Below are positions 46,585 through 58,900 of a stretch of 64,000 bases of DNA, piece by piece. Origin of the DNA: Lunularia cruciata. Taxonomy: Eukaryota > Streptophyta > Marchantiopsida > Lunulariales > Lunulariaceae. The notes beneath the pieces are model-generated. The model did no database searches. It was not told where the DNA came from and worked only from the letters and a program-made list of their open reading frames with translations. Within the stretch, counting starts at the first letter, position 1; each line of letters starts with the position of its first letter. The stretch spans positions 41,645,034 to 41,709,033 of the forward strand of contig OX419762.1 of NCBI GenBank assembly GCA_948567375.1, read 5' to 3'. The position numbers and the translations under genes were made by a program.

Positions 46585-48445
46585 ATGGTCTACTCACTAG
46601 AGTATTCTTTGGTAATAACTCAATCTTGAAGGACATGCCACAATCAAAGGGTAATCCCTTTGATAGATCATCCAAAAATACATCCACAAACTCTTGAACT
46701 ATTTGATCAACCATTGTTCAATGAGGCTCTTGGCTCTCCTTAAATTCTCCTTGTGTAATTGGCTTGATCCATATCACAAAAATAGGCTTATCTTCTTCCA
46801 AAGCTTGTTGTATAGCTGCTTTAGTGACAAACATCCCATCTAGGGACTTATCTTCATTCAAGATTCACTTTATGGCTATTTTCTTGACAAACTTCCCATC
46901 TTGGGACTTCACTTCCTTCAAAGCTTGCTCTATGGCTGCTTTCCTTACAAACTTCACATCTTGGGACTTCTCTTCCTTCAAAGCTTATTTTATGGTTACT
47001 TTCCTTACAAACTTCCCATCTTTGGATTGACTATTCTTAGATGTCTTACTCAAAGGTGCTAGACAACCTTATTGGAAATTCCTACCTTGGTGTTGTACTT
47101 GAATTTGTTGTCGGATCCAATCAAATTGAACCTTATGACATTCAAGCCAAGGTAGTCCTAGAATGACATCATAGTGTAGAGGTGCCATTACAAACCTCAT
47201 ACACTCCAAATACTCATTCCCAATCTTGAAGGTAATAAGATACAAGGTACAAAAATACAAAACCCTTTGTACCATCCGCCATCATCAATTTACTTCCATT
47301 TACTGGTTTGATAAAAATACATAATTCTTTTGTTAATTGCATAGATATGTAATTCTGTGAACTTCCAAAATCAACCAAAATCCTACAACCACGATCAGAT
47401 ATCATACCTTGCAAGTGAAGTAAACTTGCATAGGTTGAGCCTTCAATCCTATTGGAACCAATCAAGTTCCCAATAGGTGGCTCAAAATCTCTTACTAGGA
47501 TTCCTCATTTTCTTGATCATTCTACTCCACAACCTCCATTTGGGTAATTTGTCAAGATTGCACATTCTTGAATGGACATTCAACAATGCAATGTCCAATC
47601 TGGTAATAATAAAACAACCACCATTTTGTTGCAATCTTTCTTGATCCGCTATACCAAGTGGTCTCCATTAGATGACATCAATCTCCATTGGTGCCGGCTC
47701 CTTCACACGTGTGTAATGTGCTAGTAATTTTATGAAGGTCAAGGTAGAGACCAAGTTGTCACAACCAATGAATCAAAGTGTTATGCTAGATGCATGGTTT
47801 CTTCCAAGTACTTTGGCTCTTGCATAGTCACTTCTAATTAGGTTTGCAACTTCAAGCTCCTCACAAATCGATCTAGAGCTTCACTATTCATTATATCTGG
47901 AATGGTGTTCTAGAATTGTGTGATGTAGCTTCTTACAAAACTAACCTGCTTCAACTTTGCCAACTTATCTCATGCAACTTAGGTGGCATTGACCGCTTGG
48001 AATTGCCCAATTATTGCACCCTTGAATTCTTCCCATGTCAAGACTGATGCACCAAACTACCTTTTAGCTTGCTCCAGTAGGAATCGCCACCATAGCTTTG
48101 CTACTTTGTCCAATTGGCTTGAAGCTAAGAATTTTTTTTTAATTTATCTTGAAGATTGGTAGCCTCAAAATAACATTCACAATCAAATAAAAAATTCTCC
48201 ACTTCACTTGGGAGATTCTTGCCCTCAAATACCTTGGTTTTGGAAATCAAATTTGGTCTTCTCCTTCTCAAAATGGTGCTCTCTCTATGTGCTCTTGTTG
48301 TTGCTGGTCTTGTTCATCCAACAATCAAGTAAGGTGCTTGTTTTATTGGTGCATAGCAATGATAACTTTGGGCATTGCCACCATGGATACTACTCTATCT
48401 CACTAATCCCAATTTATCTAATTTACTAACATATAGATGTAACTA

Positions 48446-50180
48446 TCATGCCATTTTTAGTGTTGCATCTAGTGCACTGTCACTTTGTACCATTCACACC
48501 GTCAAGTGTACCGTCAGTGGGACCGTTTGGGTTTCAAATCTAGCTCAAGTCTAGGGGTATACTTTCAAACTGCAACTCCAAAGAGCTCACTTATTTAATG
48601 TTGAGCTTTCGAGTTTCTAGCTATGGTGGACAAAGGCCAAAAAGTGTCACCTTGATTCTCTGAGCTAGAGAGGGGTGTGAATTGATTGTAATTAATACCT
48701 AGTTATTGGTAGTTATAGAGTGATAGATCAAGTACTAATCTGAGTTGAGTTGATTTGAGAATTGTAAACGATTTGATTACATCATAGAAGTGAAGTCAGG
48801 GGGAAATTGGATGCAAAAACTGCAAGTAATGGTGGTATCTCCAAGTATAGAGGATCATTGGTAGCTTGATAGTTCTACTTTTCCTTGGTGTGCAGAAGCT
48901 CATTGTTTGATGTAGATTTGGCAATAAGGCAGACGATGTACAAAATTGTTGGCCAACTTTTGAGCAAAGAAGAAGCAATTTTCAAGCAGTGGTTATGATT
49001 TTGAGCTCAAGAGGTGAAGGAATGACCAATTTGTTACGAGTTGAGCTTAGAAAGTAAAATTGAAGGTGGAGTTTGGAACCTATTCTCATGAATTTATGAT
49101 TTGGAAAAACCCATTAATTCAATTTGGCAGAGTGGAGAGTTAGCAGAGGATTTGGTGGTCAGCCAAATTTAGGGTTTATGTTACATTTTACATGAGATTT
49201 TGGAAGAGTTTTGCTAGATTTGGAGGAGTTTTGAAGTTGCAGATTTTGGCCACAGTTGGTGGAGTTTTTTCCAGATTTGGAGGAGTTTTGCCAGATTTGG
49301 AAGAGGTTTGGAGTGGCAAGAAGAAAGGCCTGTTGGAGTTTTTGTCAAATTTGGAGGAGATTTGCTAGATTTGAAGGAGGTTTGAAGTGCCAAGAAGAAA
49401 GGCCTCATTTGGGTGTTTATGGGCTTTGAGGCATAGGGCCGTGGGCTATGAGGGGCTACGAAGGCCTAGAAGGGCCAGCAAGCCATCTTGCTAGCATGAG
49501 GCTAGCTAGTTTAGAGTAGATCTTGCTCATTGTTTGGCAAAATCTGCCCTTCCTGCTAGATTGTACACAATAGGGTTTGACCCCTAGATTTCTTGTTCCT
49601 AGACTGGTGCTCTAGCAAACTGGTCCACCCTCCCTTGGTGTCCTAGTGATTGGCCCACTATTATCCATGCACTTGTAGCTTTGGCTAGGAAAGGTAGTTT
49701 GACCCCATTCTTGGTGATCCTTGTTGCTTAAGATGTAGATACAAACTTCTCTTATGTCAAATGCCAAATGGTGGTAGAGTCAATCTCGTGTTGCTTTATG
49801 AGATGGAGTGTTTTTGTTTAGATTTCTTGTGATTGGACCTCCTCCATTCTTTGCTTCCTATTTGTGCACCACATTTGTGTAAGGTGCCTTGAATTTTGAG
49901 CGTTGGTGCTCTTGTGTGCTCTTGGTAGTGAGGTTGGAGTGATGACCAGTCAGACTACCTTTGTTTCTCTCTGGTGAGGTAGGAAGTGATGACCTGTAGA
50001 CCGTGAGAGTGCATGTTGTGATGGAAGGTTACAAGTTGCCATTTCTCCCAGTGTAGTTATCTCAATTAAAGTTACATTAGTGGGTGGTGTTTCGTGGGTA
50101 TTGGCACTTGATGGTGCTCAGTTGGTGTTGGCAGTTGGTGGTGTTGGTGCTTGGTGGGGTACTTGCGGTTGCGGTTTACT
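48446..50180. other. unassigned sequence left of gag D, with a minisatellite
   Basis: No gene seen. It may be leader or LTR sequence of the element that carries gag D. About 49195-49425 holds imperfect repeats of AGATTTGGAGGAGTTTTG and of AGAAGAAAGGCCT. Around 50090-50170 is a GTTGGTG-rich stretch. Confidence 0.5.
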
Positions 50181-50983
50181 ATGATGGAGTTCTTTGGAGA
50201 TTCTAGAGGAGTTAGCCTTGTAGTACACAATGGGTTTACTCGGAGTGGTGCTCAATATTAGTTTGTATCTCAGGTCTTAGTGAGGGAGGAGATAGACTTT
50301 GAGTTGGAGTTTGACACAAAAGTTGATTCAGTTGAGAGTGCACTTGGCGTGTCCACACCATTGTTGTGGGACATGGACAAGATTTATGGGGCCTCCAAAG
50401 GCCCTAGGCCTTACTTTGGTATAGTGGGTACCATTGAGTTGGATGACTTCATCTAGGAGTTTGATAGTTGGTGTGATCTGTAGCAGATGCAGAACCCAAC
50501 TTTGTTTACACCCTTCATGGCATGGAAGGAGTTGTTTTAGCATTTGGAGGGTCTGCCAATGGATGACTTCCATGAGTTTAGGAGAACTCATTTGGAGGAT
50601 ATTGAGTTATGGAGACAATATTGGTCTCCAAACTATATCTCCATCACTTCAGGCTCGGTTGCCAAGAGTAGATCGGCTGTACCCACGAGTTCTAGCTTGA
50701 GTAGTGTTGGTGGAGCTAGTGGAAGTGCACTAGATGGAGATAGTGCTACCATGAGTAGAGGTACCACTGTAGGAGGTAGTGTGGTACCGAGGTTTAACCC
50801 CATGGTGGAGTTCTTCTAGTGTTTGAGGCAGAACTACCAAGGAGTGCGGATTGACAAGCTGAGGAGCTTGCAAGAGTTCCAACAGAAGGCTGGAGAGAGC
50901 ATACGCAAGGCATACACTTGCATGAGGCGGCTAATCAGTTTCACTCAAGGAGTTGTTGAGGCTTAGGCAGTCCAATTTTGGTA
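50181..50983 (+). pseudogene. gag-like ORF D with six in-frame TAG stops
   Basis: A single frame holds from the ATG at 50181 to 50983, interrupted only by TAG at 50259, 50454, 50481, 50538, 50817 and 50964. The translation has plant gypsy gag features: ELDDFI then EFDSWCDL, LEGLPMDDFHEFRR, a Ser/Gly-rich linker, and NYQGVRIDKLRSLQEFQQK then AGESIRKAYTCMRRLI. The right end is cut by the LTR-C at about 50984. No TAA or TGA stop and no frameshift is needed. Confidence 0.75.
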
Positions 50984-51676
50984 TGGGATCACCCATTTGT
51001 GCATGTGTGTGGTATTGTGATATTTAGCTTGGTATTACAAGTACTTGAGAGATATTATTTATATAGAGATAAAGGATGGTTCTATATTAGTCATGGTTAG
51101 CTAAAGTTAGTCATAGTTAAGATAGATGGGACCTTACTTTAGAGGAAGTAGAAAAGATGAGCACCACTATTTTGGATTTTAGTATGTTGACTTGGTATTA
51201 TTCCTAGGTGTTTGGCTTTGAGGAAAGAGTTGAGAACTCTTGGGCCCGCAAGCCTTTTTGTTTTAGATTCTTCTTTAGTCCAAGGATAGCCCATGTGAAG
51301 GAATCCTTGACTTAGTGGTTGGGTCAAGATAAGACCACATGCTTAGGGGAATATGCCCATGTGAATGGATATTCCTTTCTACTTTTTGACTTGACTTGAC
51401 TTTTAGTCTAGTAACTTGAGTTACTCCGGTAATTAGTAACTTTGGTACGTAATTATTTCACAAGTATATAAACAAGGGGTGAGGAGGTACTCATCATCCT
51501 TTCATTTGCAACTATCTCTCTCTCATTGAGTTCTCTAGTGAGCAATGTCTTGAGTCTTGGAGTGTTAGCCTTGGAGGAGTATGATGGAGTTGGGGTTCCT
51601 TGCCTTCTTAGTCCATGGTGCGCTACCATAATAGCCATCAGAGGTTCATCCTGAGTGAGAGACAGGCCGGCTCACA
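50984..51676 (+). repeat. family C LTR, + orientation
   Basis: About 693 bp, near-identical to the reverse complement of 31397-32084, ending GGCTCACA at 51676. The start is altered (TGGGATCACCC for TGTAACACCC). Flanks differ (gag D left, A5 integrase right) and no target duplication is seen, so one side was lost by deletion or exchange. Confidence 0.85.
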
Positions 51677-52297
51677 GCTCCTCCTCCCATCTCATGTCCT
51701 TCATACTTCCACCTTCTTGACCATAATATCTCAATCCCTACAATAAGCCGAATCTCATCTCCTTGTTCAAAATTATCAGAAAAAATACAAAAACCATCAT
51801 CATGATCTTACCTTTCAACTTGGTGATAAGTCATGATTTCTCCTAATAACCTACCCTTCCCATTTGACACTCAAGTTCATAAACTTGCTCCTAATTGGAT
51901 AGGACCATTAGATTTTACCCAAATCATTTCTCTAATAACTTATCAACTTGCCTTGCCTTGCCTTGTCATATGTGAATCCACCATGTCTTTTATATTTCCA
52001 AGTTGAAACAATTTGTTCCTAATCCATCTTCCTTTTCTTCTTGTGTCTAACGTCCTCCTCCTCCCATTGTTATCAACAATTATAAGGAGCATGAAGTTGA
52101 TTGTATCCTTGCAATCAACTTGCTATATTCAACATGGCCGCCATCAACATACTAAGTATAAGGTCCTTTGGAAAGGGTATCCCCTTCATGAAGCCACGTG
52201 GGAACCTCTTTCTCATCTCTAGAATGCATAAATGGTTATTTAAGAGTTTGAAGCTTCCATGGTGACGAGAACATCACCAACTAGTAGTGGGAGAATA
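51677..52297 (+). pseudogene. A5 integrase C-terminus and chromodomain
   Basis: It matches in + orientation the A4 and A1 regions downstream of the integrase core. It ends in KYKVLWKGYPLHEATWEPLSHL (52145-52219), a chromodomain, and a GTGGGAGAATA purine tract directly before the LTR. Upstream parts are in several frames. Confidence 0.75.
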
Positions 52298-52797
52298 TAT
52301 AACAATATGGAGTTTACAAATTAGTTAGTCAAGACTAAAGAAGTAGAAAATAGGTCAAACTAGCTAGAAATTCTATTTTAGGAGCATCTAGGAAGCTACT
52401 TGGTACCTTCTAACTATCGGGTAATGTGCATGCAAAGTGGCAACTTCTAAGAGGAAGCTTCTTGGGAAGCTTTCTGGCTAGCTTAGCTTACACGCCAAGT
52501 AGGGGGCTTCTAGAAGGAAGCTTCTTGGGAAGTTCCCCAACTAGATTAGCTTGCATGCCAAGTAGGCAGCTTTTAGAAGGAAACTTCTTGAGAAACTTCT
52601 CGATTAACTTGGCTTGCACTCAAAGAAGTCTGCTTTTACAAATTGTCTTGAGAAGCTTCTCAAGAGCCTTGTATATTTCATAAAAAAACCATAGCCCAAG
52701 CTCATGCTAGGCATTTGAAGTTTCTCATTCAAGAGTCCCAATGTGAACTTTCACTCCGATCTTCCATTCTCCTATTTCTTTGCTCAGCCTTTTTACA
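52298..52797 (+). repeat. 3' LTR of A5
   Basis: 500 bp, TATAACAATATGGAG to CCTTTTTACA, followed by CTTTC. It is longer than the other A LTRs owing to an additional GTGCATGC block and a short insert at about 52625-52650. Confidence 0.85.
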
Positions 52798-52802
52798 CTT
52801 TC

Positions 52803-55800
52803 TTTGTCTTACTCTCTTCTCAATTCCTTTCAATGTAAATGTTCTCTTATCTTTGTTGTGCCTTTTTGCTTCCTCTATCTTCCTCTTTTCTCAATTTCCT
52901 ATAATATGATGCTAAATTTCTTATGAGAATTTCTTTTCAAAATTTTGCCTCTCTTTGTCCTACCTTTCTAATCCTACATTTCTTTGACTGATTCTCTTCT
53001 CACAAATTTGGTGAACAAAAGACAAAACTCAATGAAAAAATAATCCATACTAGAGAAATTCTATGAATCAACAATCTTGGGAGATGAAGAAAATTTGTGA
53101 ACAAACAAACTATTCTTGTGTGAATGAACAATCTTGGAGATATTGGTAGAAATGGCAAGGTGAACAACCACTCAAAGCTCAAGTATTTAAACTGAGTGCA
53201 CTAAAAGAATGTATATTCATTTAGACAATACATATATTCTCTCAAAAAAACTCAATATTCAAGCCAAGAGAACCAAAACCTTTTCAGACAATATCTCAAT
53301 ATTATCAACACACTCTCTGTGAACTCTCTAAATTGATTGCATTTTGTGACAAAATGCATACTCGTACCAACTAATGAATTCAAAGATGTGAGAAACTTTA
53401 TTAAGGATTCATAAACCCTTAATACAATTGTGCATTACCATTTCTCTTATTTCCTCCGTAGTTGGAATCCCTATGTGATAATTATCTCATGCTCATAGTC
53501 TCCATCTTGTCTAAATTCTATTTTTTCTTCCTCCTCTTTTGCCCGCATATTTGCACTATTTATGAGAAAATTGTAGAAGATGATAAAATAATGAATTCAC
53601 TTTATCTAAAAGGAATTTCTATTCCTACTCTGAGTTGAACTTTGAACTTTTGCTCTTGCAATGAATGCCAATGTGCACTCAACACCCCTAAGCAATGCTT
53701 GTGCATTACTTGGGCCCTCGCAAGAAATTTGTTAAAATCACTTGTATACTTTGTATGCAGTTACTTGAATGAGGATACTAAATGATTCATGTGCACATAA
53801 CTTGAGTCACTCAACAAATATTGGTGGTGCTGAAAGAAATTAGTAGACCCTCTTCTATTTATGTCCTCTCACAATGATAACTTCTTGATACAAGCCATGT
53901 TGCAGAAAGACCCCGACATTCCTACAATGATGACATATACTCTAGGTAATTAAAAATTGGACACACCTTGGAACAATGATAACACACAATGCAAGAACCA
54001 AATTTGGCACACCTTTTGAAATTTGGAATTCATACTACTTATTAATTTGAAATGCTCAAAGTGTTTGTACCTTTCCAAAATCTTTTTTTTTTGAAACATT
54101 GGGATTTCTAATGAGTTCAAGTAAACAATGAAAAGAATCCACATCATCCATCTGCACTAGGGGTCTAAACAAATGGGGATCAAACTCTCCAAAGAATTGG
54201 AAAGTAAAGTCATTACTACGATGGAGTAACATTTCTCTCAAGCAAGTAATTCATAGTGTGCCCAAAATACCACACCTCATAATTAATTTGTTGTCTTTGG
54301 TTAGAATCATTATCACTCTATATTTCGTCCAATTTTCTAAACCCCACTCCTCTAGTCTGTCCTCCAAACCCCTCTCATCCACTCCCATTCATGAAATTTA
54401 ATTTTGCGTTCTCCATCTCCAAAATCCGCTTCCATATGCTTTCCTTAATTTCCTTCACTAGTACTTGCCAAGTGGCCATAGAGCAGCATCTTAGGATTTC
54501 ACCCAATTGACACAATTATCAAGAGAAATGAAAACCATGAGAAATTTCCAAGAAAACTTGTCTCCTACCGCAACTCTTTCTTTCACCCTACGAGTTTCAT
54601 TTCAGTTCTAAGACATTTCAAATGAGAACAATGGCTTGCCTTATATAGCTACGATATGTGTCGTCCATTTTCAAATTCAAATTCCAACCTCTTAATGCCT
54701 ACTTAAAACTTTATGGGTTAAATAAGAGTTATGGGACTTCACGTAACCCGTAAAACACTATAGGTTGCACAAATCGTGACCCGGATCTATTTTACTGCAA
54801 TGCAGTAAAAAGTAGTACCTTTGCATGCTACCCATAAATTTTTCTACTGGATCTTTTCAGGTAGTGAAATAACTCTATTTGAAATGCCCTAATAGAATGT
54901 TTGACTTAGACCATTTTTGCATTTGTAAATTTTGTTTACATGAGATCTATGGAAATATCCCACAGATTACTATGGGATGTGAGAAGAGAATTCATTTATT
55001 TTATGGGAAGTCTTCTGTAACCCTCTAAAGGTTAACGCGCTACAATTTCGTGACCCATCAACTTTTACGGTCCATATGGAATGTCCCGTTAACCATATGC
55101 CCCAAAAATTCAGACAGAAATTTGCACCCGACCCAAATTTTATCTAAACTCTAGGCTCTAAATTGTTACGGGCTCTGTTCCTGAATAAATTTAATTTGGT
55201 TTATGGAAGCGATCGAATTGTTAGCGGGAAGCTTACGTGACGAGCCCATCCCCTGCAAATCCTGAAAGTGAAACTATCCTCCAGAACCTCTCGCGAGCAC
55301 TTTATGGCAGCGAGATCTCTTATGGTTCGGTCTTCAGAAGCCGTGGAAGACCAAGTCAAGGAGAGATGCGGGACTAATAGATGACTTCTTGGGTATTGGT
55401 TGATTTGTGGATTGCCTTCGCTAGTTCATTTTGGCACACCACAGAATAAACTACTTGGAGAGTAGCTGCCCACAGTGCCAAGTTGTTTCGTCAATGGATC
55501 TTAAAGATTCCAGTAAAATGTACAAGATCGTTATGAATATGATAAGATTAAAACAAATACGACGAACCTGAATTCATCCAACTCATGGACTCGATTTTAC
55601 TCCAACTACTCAAGACTATGTCATCAACAGCTACGCGATCGATGATTATTAAAGATTACCTTATTTTCCTATAAGTTACATCTTTCTCCAGGATTGGATC
55701 ACTTCCTCTTGAGGACCAGATTAGCGCTTCAATTCCCTCTTTTAGTTTTATAGAAATTCAAAGCCATATATAATCTCAGTACAGCCTTGGCAGGGTCAAA

Positions 55801-56139
55801 TCATCGAAACTTTCTCTCCTTCCGGGACTTCCACGAGTAGACTTTGGACATTTCAAGCTGATTCATTGAGATATACAACAAGGTTTTCAACTCTAGATAA
55901 TACAGTTGTTAGACGGCAAACAAAAGACACCCTTATTCCTTAATTGAACCTTGGACCATTCATTGAGATGCATAAGGTTTTAGTTCCATGTGACCCCTCA
56001 TCATAATTCTCAAATCCAAGTTTCTTGAAGCAATAAATACTGCAGAAAAACATTCTTTCTATTAATAAAGTATTCTAGAATTCTACTTTATTGAAGGTGA
56101 ATCATATCATAACTGTTTTGTAGTTTTAGTAGATCACCC
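52803..56139. other. non-repetitive AT-rich stretch without recognisable genes
   Basis: No ORF with family resemblance on either strand; minus-strand ORFs of 60-65 codons near 53000-54240 look incidental. 55200-55400 is richer in G+C. A near-perfect palindrome lies at 54790-54810. Confidence 0.5.
54790..54810. repeat. 10-bp-arm palindrome
   Basis: TTTTACTGCA, one base, then TGCAGTAAAA: a perfect inverted repeat with a 1-base centre. It is too short a loop for a transcript hairpin and is not next to a gene. Confidence 0.6.
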
Positions 56140-56149
56140 AAAGATGATA

Positions 56150-56410
56150 AGGTTGAAGGGATGGGTTTTGAGTCATGGTGAAACTTGAAGGCGAGTCTAG
56201 ACCCGCGGCCAGGTTCGAATCCTAACAGTTCCTATTACGTGGGATAGGGCCAAATGAACCGGCGACCCAAAGGCCAGGATACTATAGGCACGGAGTGCGC
56301 GACCGCCCACAAAGTGCGTAGCACCTCTCCCTATAGTCTCATAGCCTTTGGCCCAAAAGGGTTCGGGTCGAATCTCCGGGCCTTTGTCTGAATAAACAAA
56401 AAAAAGATTA
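56150..56410 (+). mobile_element. tRNA-derived SINE
   Basis: A pol III A box-like TGGTGAAACTTG at 56176-56187 and a perfect B box GGTTCGAATCC at 56212-56222 are spaced as in a tRNA. A G+C-rich body without coding potential follows, with a second B-box-like GGTCGAATCTCC near 56367, and an A-rich tail ACAAAAAAAAG at about 56397-56407. Ends are approximate and no clear target duplication was found. Confidence 0.6.
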
Positions 56411-57059
56411 GCGATACTAAGCTCGCGAGCAAATGATAGAGCTGCTCGCCAACTCTTCTTGTTGATTCGCAGAATTAACAAGGTGCGTGCTATGTTGGAG
56501 CCCTCTTCTCTTTAAGAGATAAACTTTGAAGGAAGACTGTTTGGAATTCTAATGATTTTAAACATAAAAGCTAATTTATGAAAACTTTTATGGTTATTTG
56601 TATCATCTAGATTTTAGTAAACATCCATAAATTTTATAGCAAAAAGATTAATTAAGTATTATTGATAAAAAAACGAATAACTAAAATTGGTATACTTCTA
56701 TTCAAAAAATAAATATTTGTGAGTTTTCTGTATCTTTTGTAAAGAGATTATTGAAGCGTTAGTATAAACTGGTAGAAATCATAGATTTTAGTAATATTTT
56801 GTAAAAGGTTTATAGATAATCAATTTATAATCATACCCATCAAGATAATTTAAAGATCTCTATATCATTTTTTTGGGAGATCTTTGAAATAATATTCTCT
56901 TGAGATTGATTGGCTTCTATAAACTATATTGATAATACATTAAAAAGAAAAGTGATATAGCTATCAAGAACCATGAGTATGATGACCAAAGAGTATTCGT
57001 GAAAAAAATTAAATGTGAATCTCTCATATATTGCACAAGGGAGAGATAAAAAAGGTAAA
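56411..57059. other. AT-rich spacer
   Basis: Very A+T-rich, with no coding frame or repeat recognised. Confidence 0.5.
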
Positions 57060-57310
57060 ATGGAGCTAGACCACAATAGAGTCTATATGAGAAATCTTCC
57101 CTACAACACCTAAGATATCCAAGCTATGCAAGTTGTATGGTCTACAAACAATTGGAGCATCTGAAGAAGCATCACCTAGTGTGATTGCTCTCCTATGGAT
57201 TGCACCAGCCACTGCACTGTATAGAACAATGGACACACATTGCCTAAAATATGCTACAAAGTATGAGAGTAAGAGTGGTACTCCTTGGCGCCTAACATGA
57301 TAAGCTCTCG

Positions 57311-57703
57311 TGTAAAAGACCAAAACCGAGGAGAGAAATAGGAGAATGGAAACTCCAAATACCTAGCATGAGCTTTGGCTTTGGTATTTATAGGTAGCAT
57401 ACAAGACTCATAAAGCTTCTCAAGAAGCTTCCTTGAGCCGCTTTCTTGGAGTGCAAGCCAAGTTAACCAGGAAGCTTCTCAAGAAGCTTCCTTCTAGAAG
57501 CCGCCTACTTGGAGTGCAAGCTAAGCTAGTTAGAAGCTTCTAGAAGTTTCCTTCTAGAAGCTACTTGCTTAGGACGCAAGTTAACTAGTTGGGAAGCTTC
57601 CCAAGAAGCTTCTTAGATACTTCTAGAATATTTTAGGCTATTTTATCTTATTCTCTACTTCGTAAACCCGACTAACTTCATCGCTAAACTCCATATTGTT
57701 ACA
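57311..57703 (-). repeat. 3' LTR of A1
   Basis: 393 bp, TGTAACAATATGGAG to GGTCTTTTACA on the minus strand. It lacks 29 bp present in the 5' LTR, between two GGAAACTC copies. Confidence 0.95.
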
Positions 57704-57779
57704 TATTCCCCCACTGCTAGTTGGTGACGTCCTCGTCGGCAGTGAAGCTTTGAATTCCTTGATGACCATCTATGCATTT

Positions 57780-58741
57780 TGGAGGTGGGAAAGAGGTTCC
57801 CATGTGGCATCATGAAGGGGATACCCTTTCCAAAGGACCTTGTACTCCGTATGTTGATGAAGGCCTTGTTGAATATGACGACGTGCAAGGATACAATCAA
57901 CTTCGTACTCCTCATGATCATTGATAGGGACAGGCAGAGGAGGAGGTTGGACTCAAGAGGAAAAGGAAGAGGGGTTAGGAACAAAGGGTTTCAACTTAGA
58001 AACATGAAAGACAGGATGGATAAGCATGTGACAAGGCAAGGCAAGTCGATAAGCAACAGGCGAGACAATGTGGGTGATATCAAAGGGTCCTATCCAATTA
58101 GGAGCAAGTTTACGAACTTGGGTATCAAGTGGGAGAGGGAGGTTACTAGAGGATAGCATGACTTTATCGCCAACTGCAAAGGTGAGATCACGATGATAGT
58201 GGTCCGCATATTGTTTTTGGCGACCATGCTCCCAGTGAGCGGATGGAATGGCAAGTGGTTGAAGGAGTCCACTCGGCTTCTGATTACTGGCCTTGTTACG
58301 TTGGCAGCTCTCACACAATTTGACAAATTCTTGAACATCTCGTGTCATGTTGGGCCACCACCATTGACGTTGGAGGGTACCCAAGGTCTTGTCTACACCC
58401 ATGTGACCAGCAATGGGTAAATCATGGGCTTCTTGAAGGCGCACAAGTCGAAGATCACCTTTGGCTGGAACATAGATCCGGTCCGCATGGAATAGAAAGC
58501 CTTCCTTGAAGGAGAAGGTGTTGTACTCTTTGTCACCTGTTGTTAGACGACCATGTACCATTTGGAAGAAGGGATCTTGTCGGAGAGCTAACCAAAACTC
58601 ATTATGGATCTTGGGGTCAATTGACACCATCGTAATTGCTGCCGCGATGAGAGGAAGAGACTTCAAATCAGGTCTTTGTGACAGAGCATCAGGGATGACA
58701 TGAAATCGACCTGGTTTGTACTCAAGTTTGATGTCAAACAA
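57780..58741 (-). pseudogene. A1 RNase H end, integrase lacking its catalytic core, chromodomain
   Basis: The 58741-57953 frame has the integrase zinc region (IAGHMGVDKTLGTLQRQ, C..C in LCESCQRNKAS). It then jumps at about 58225 from PSAHWEH straight to GRQKQYADHYHRD, omitting the whole D,D-35-E core. The GPY/F-type region (NWIGPFDI) follows. After one TGA, EEYEVDCILARRH then YKVLWKGYPLHDATWEP is a chromodomain, ending near 57780. The element cannot integrate with its own enzyme. Confidence 0.85.
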
Positions 58742-58900
58742 TTGAAGTTGCTCTTCCCATCGATGATGTCAACTCTTCTTGTGCTCTAGGTGTAAGGTAT
58801 GCAACAATGGCTTGTGATCAATTTGCATGATCACTTGTTTCCCCAAGAGATAATGCCTCCATACCTTGGTGGCATATACCATTGTAAGTTGTTCCTAATC

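Larger units (their letters stand above)
42614..48445 (-). mobile_element. family A element A4, 5' end missing
   Basis: Minus orientation: 3' LTR 42614-43040, purine tract, integrase region 43592-44350 (GHMGVDKTLGTLQ, then C..C in FVQSCERCKCNKAS), RNase H about 44700-45000, RT about 45000-46620 and beyond, protease 47069-47465, gag to about 48445. A solo B LTR (45854-46584) splits RT. Homology to A1 stops at about 48445, before the leader ORF and 5' LTR. Frames are broken throughout. Confidence 0.85.
40363..52797 (+). mobile_element. family A' element A5, heavily nested
   Basis: The left LTR begins at 40363 and the right LTR ends at 52797; flanks are CTTTC at 40358-40362 and 52798-52802. The two LTR ends belong to the same subfamily (shared AAGAAGTA..AAATAGG, TGGTAC and GTAATGTGCATGC blocks not found in the other A LTRs). 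Own sequence left: 40363-40620 and 51677-52797. Inside are A3, A4 with a solo B LTR, gag D and an LTR-C. Confidence 0.75.

Noticed and set aside
40622..52797. A3 (5' part) and A5 (3' part) as halves of one element
   Set aside because: Their LTRs belong to different subfamilies, while the fragment at 40363 pairs with 52298-52797 by both sequence blocks and the CTTTC duplication.
56200..56230. A tRNA gene around the B box
   Set aside because: No cloverleaf or acceptor-stem pairing could be drawn; A-rich tail and long body fit a SINE.
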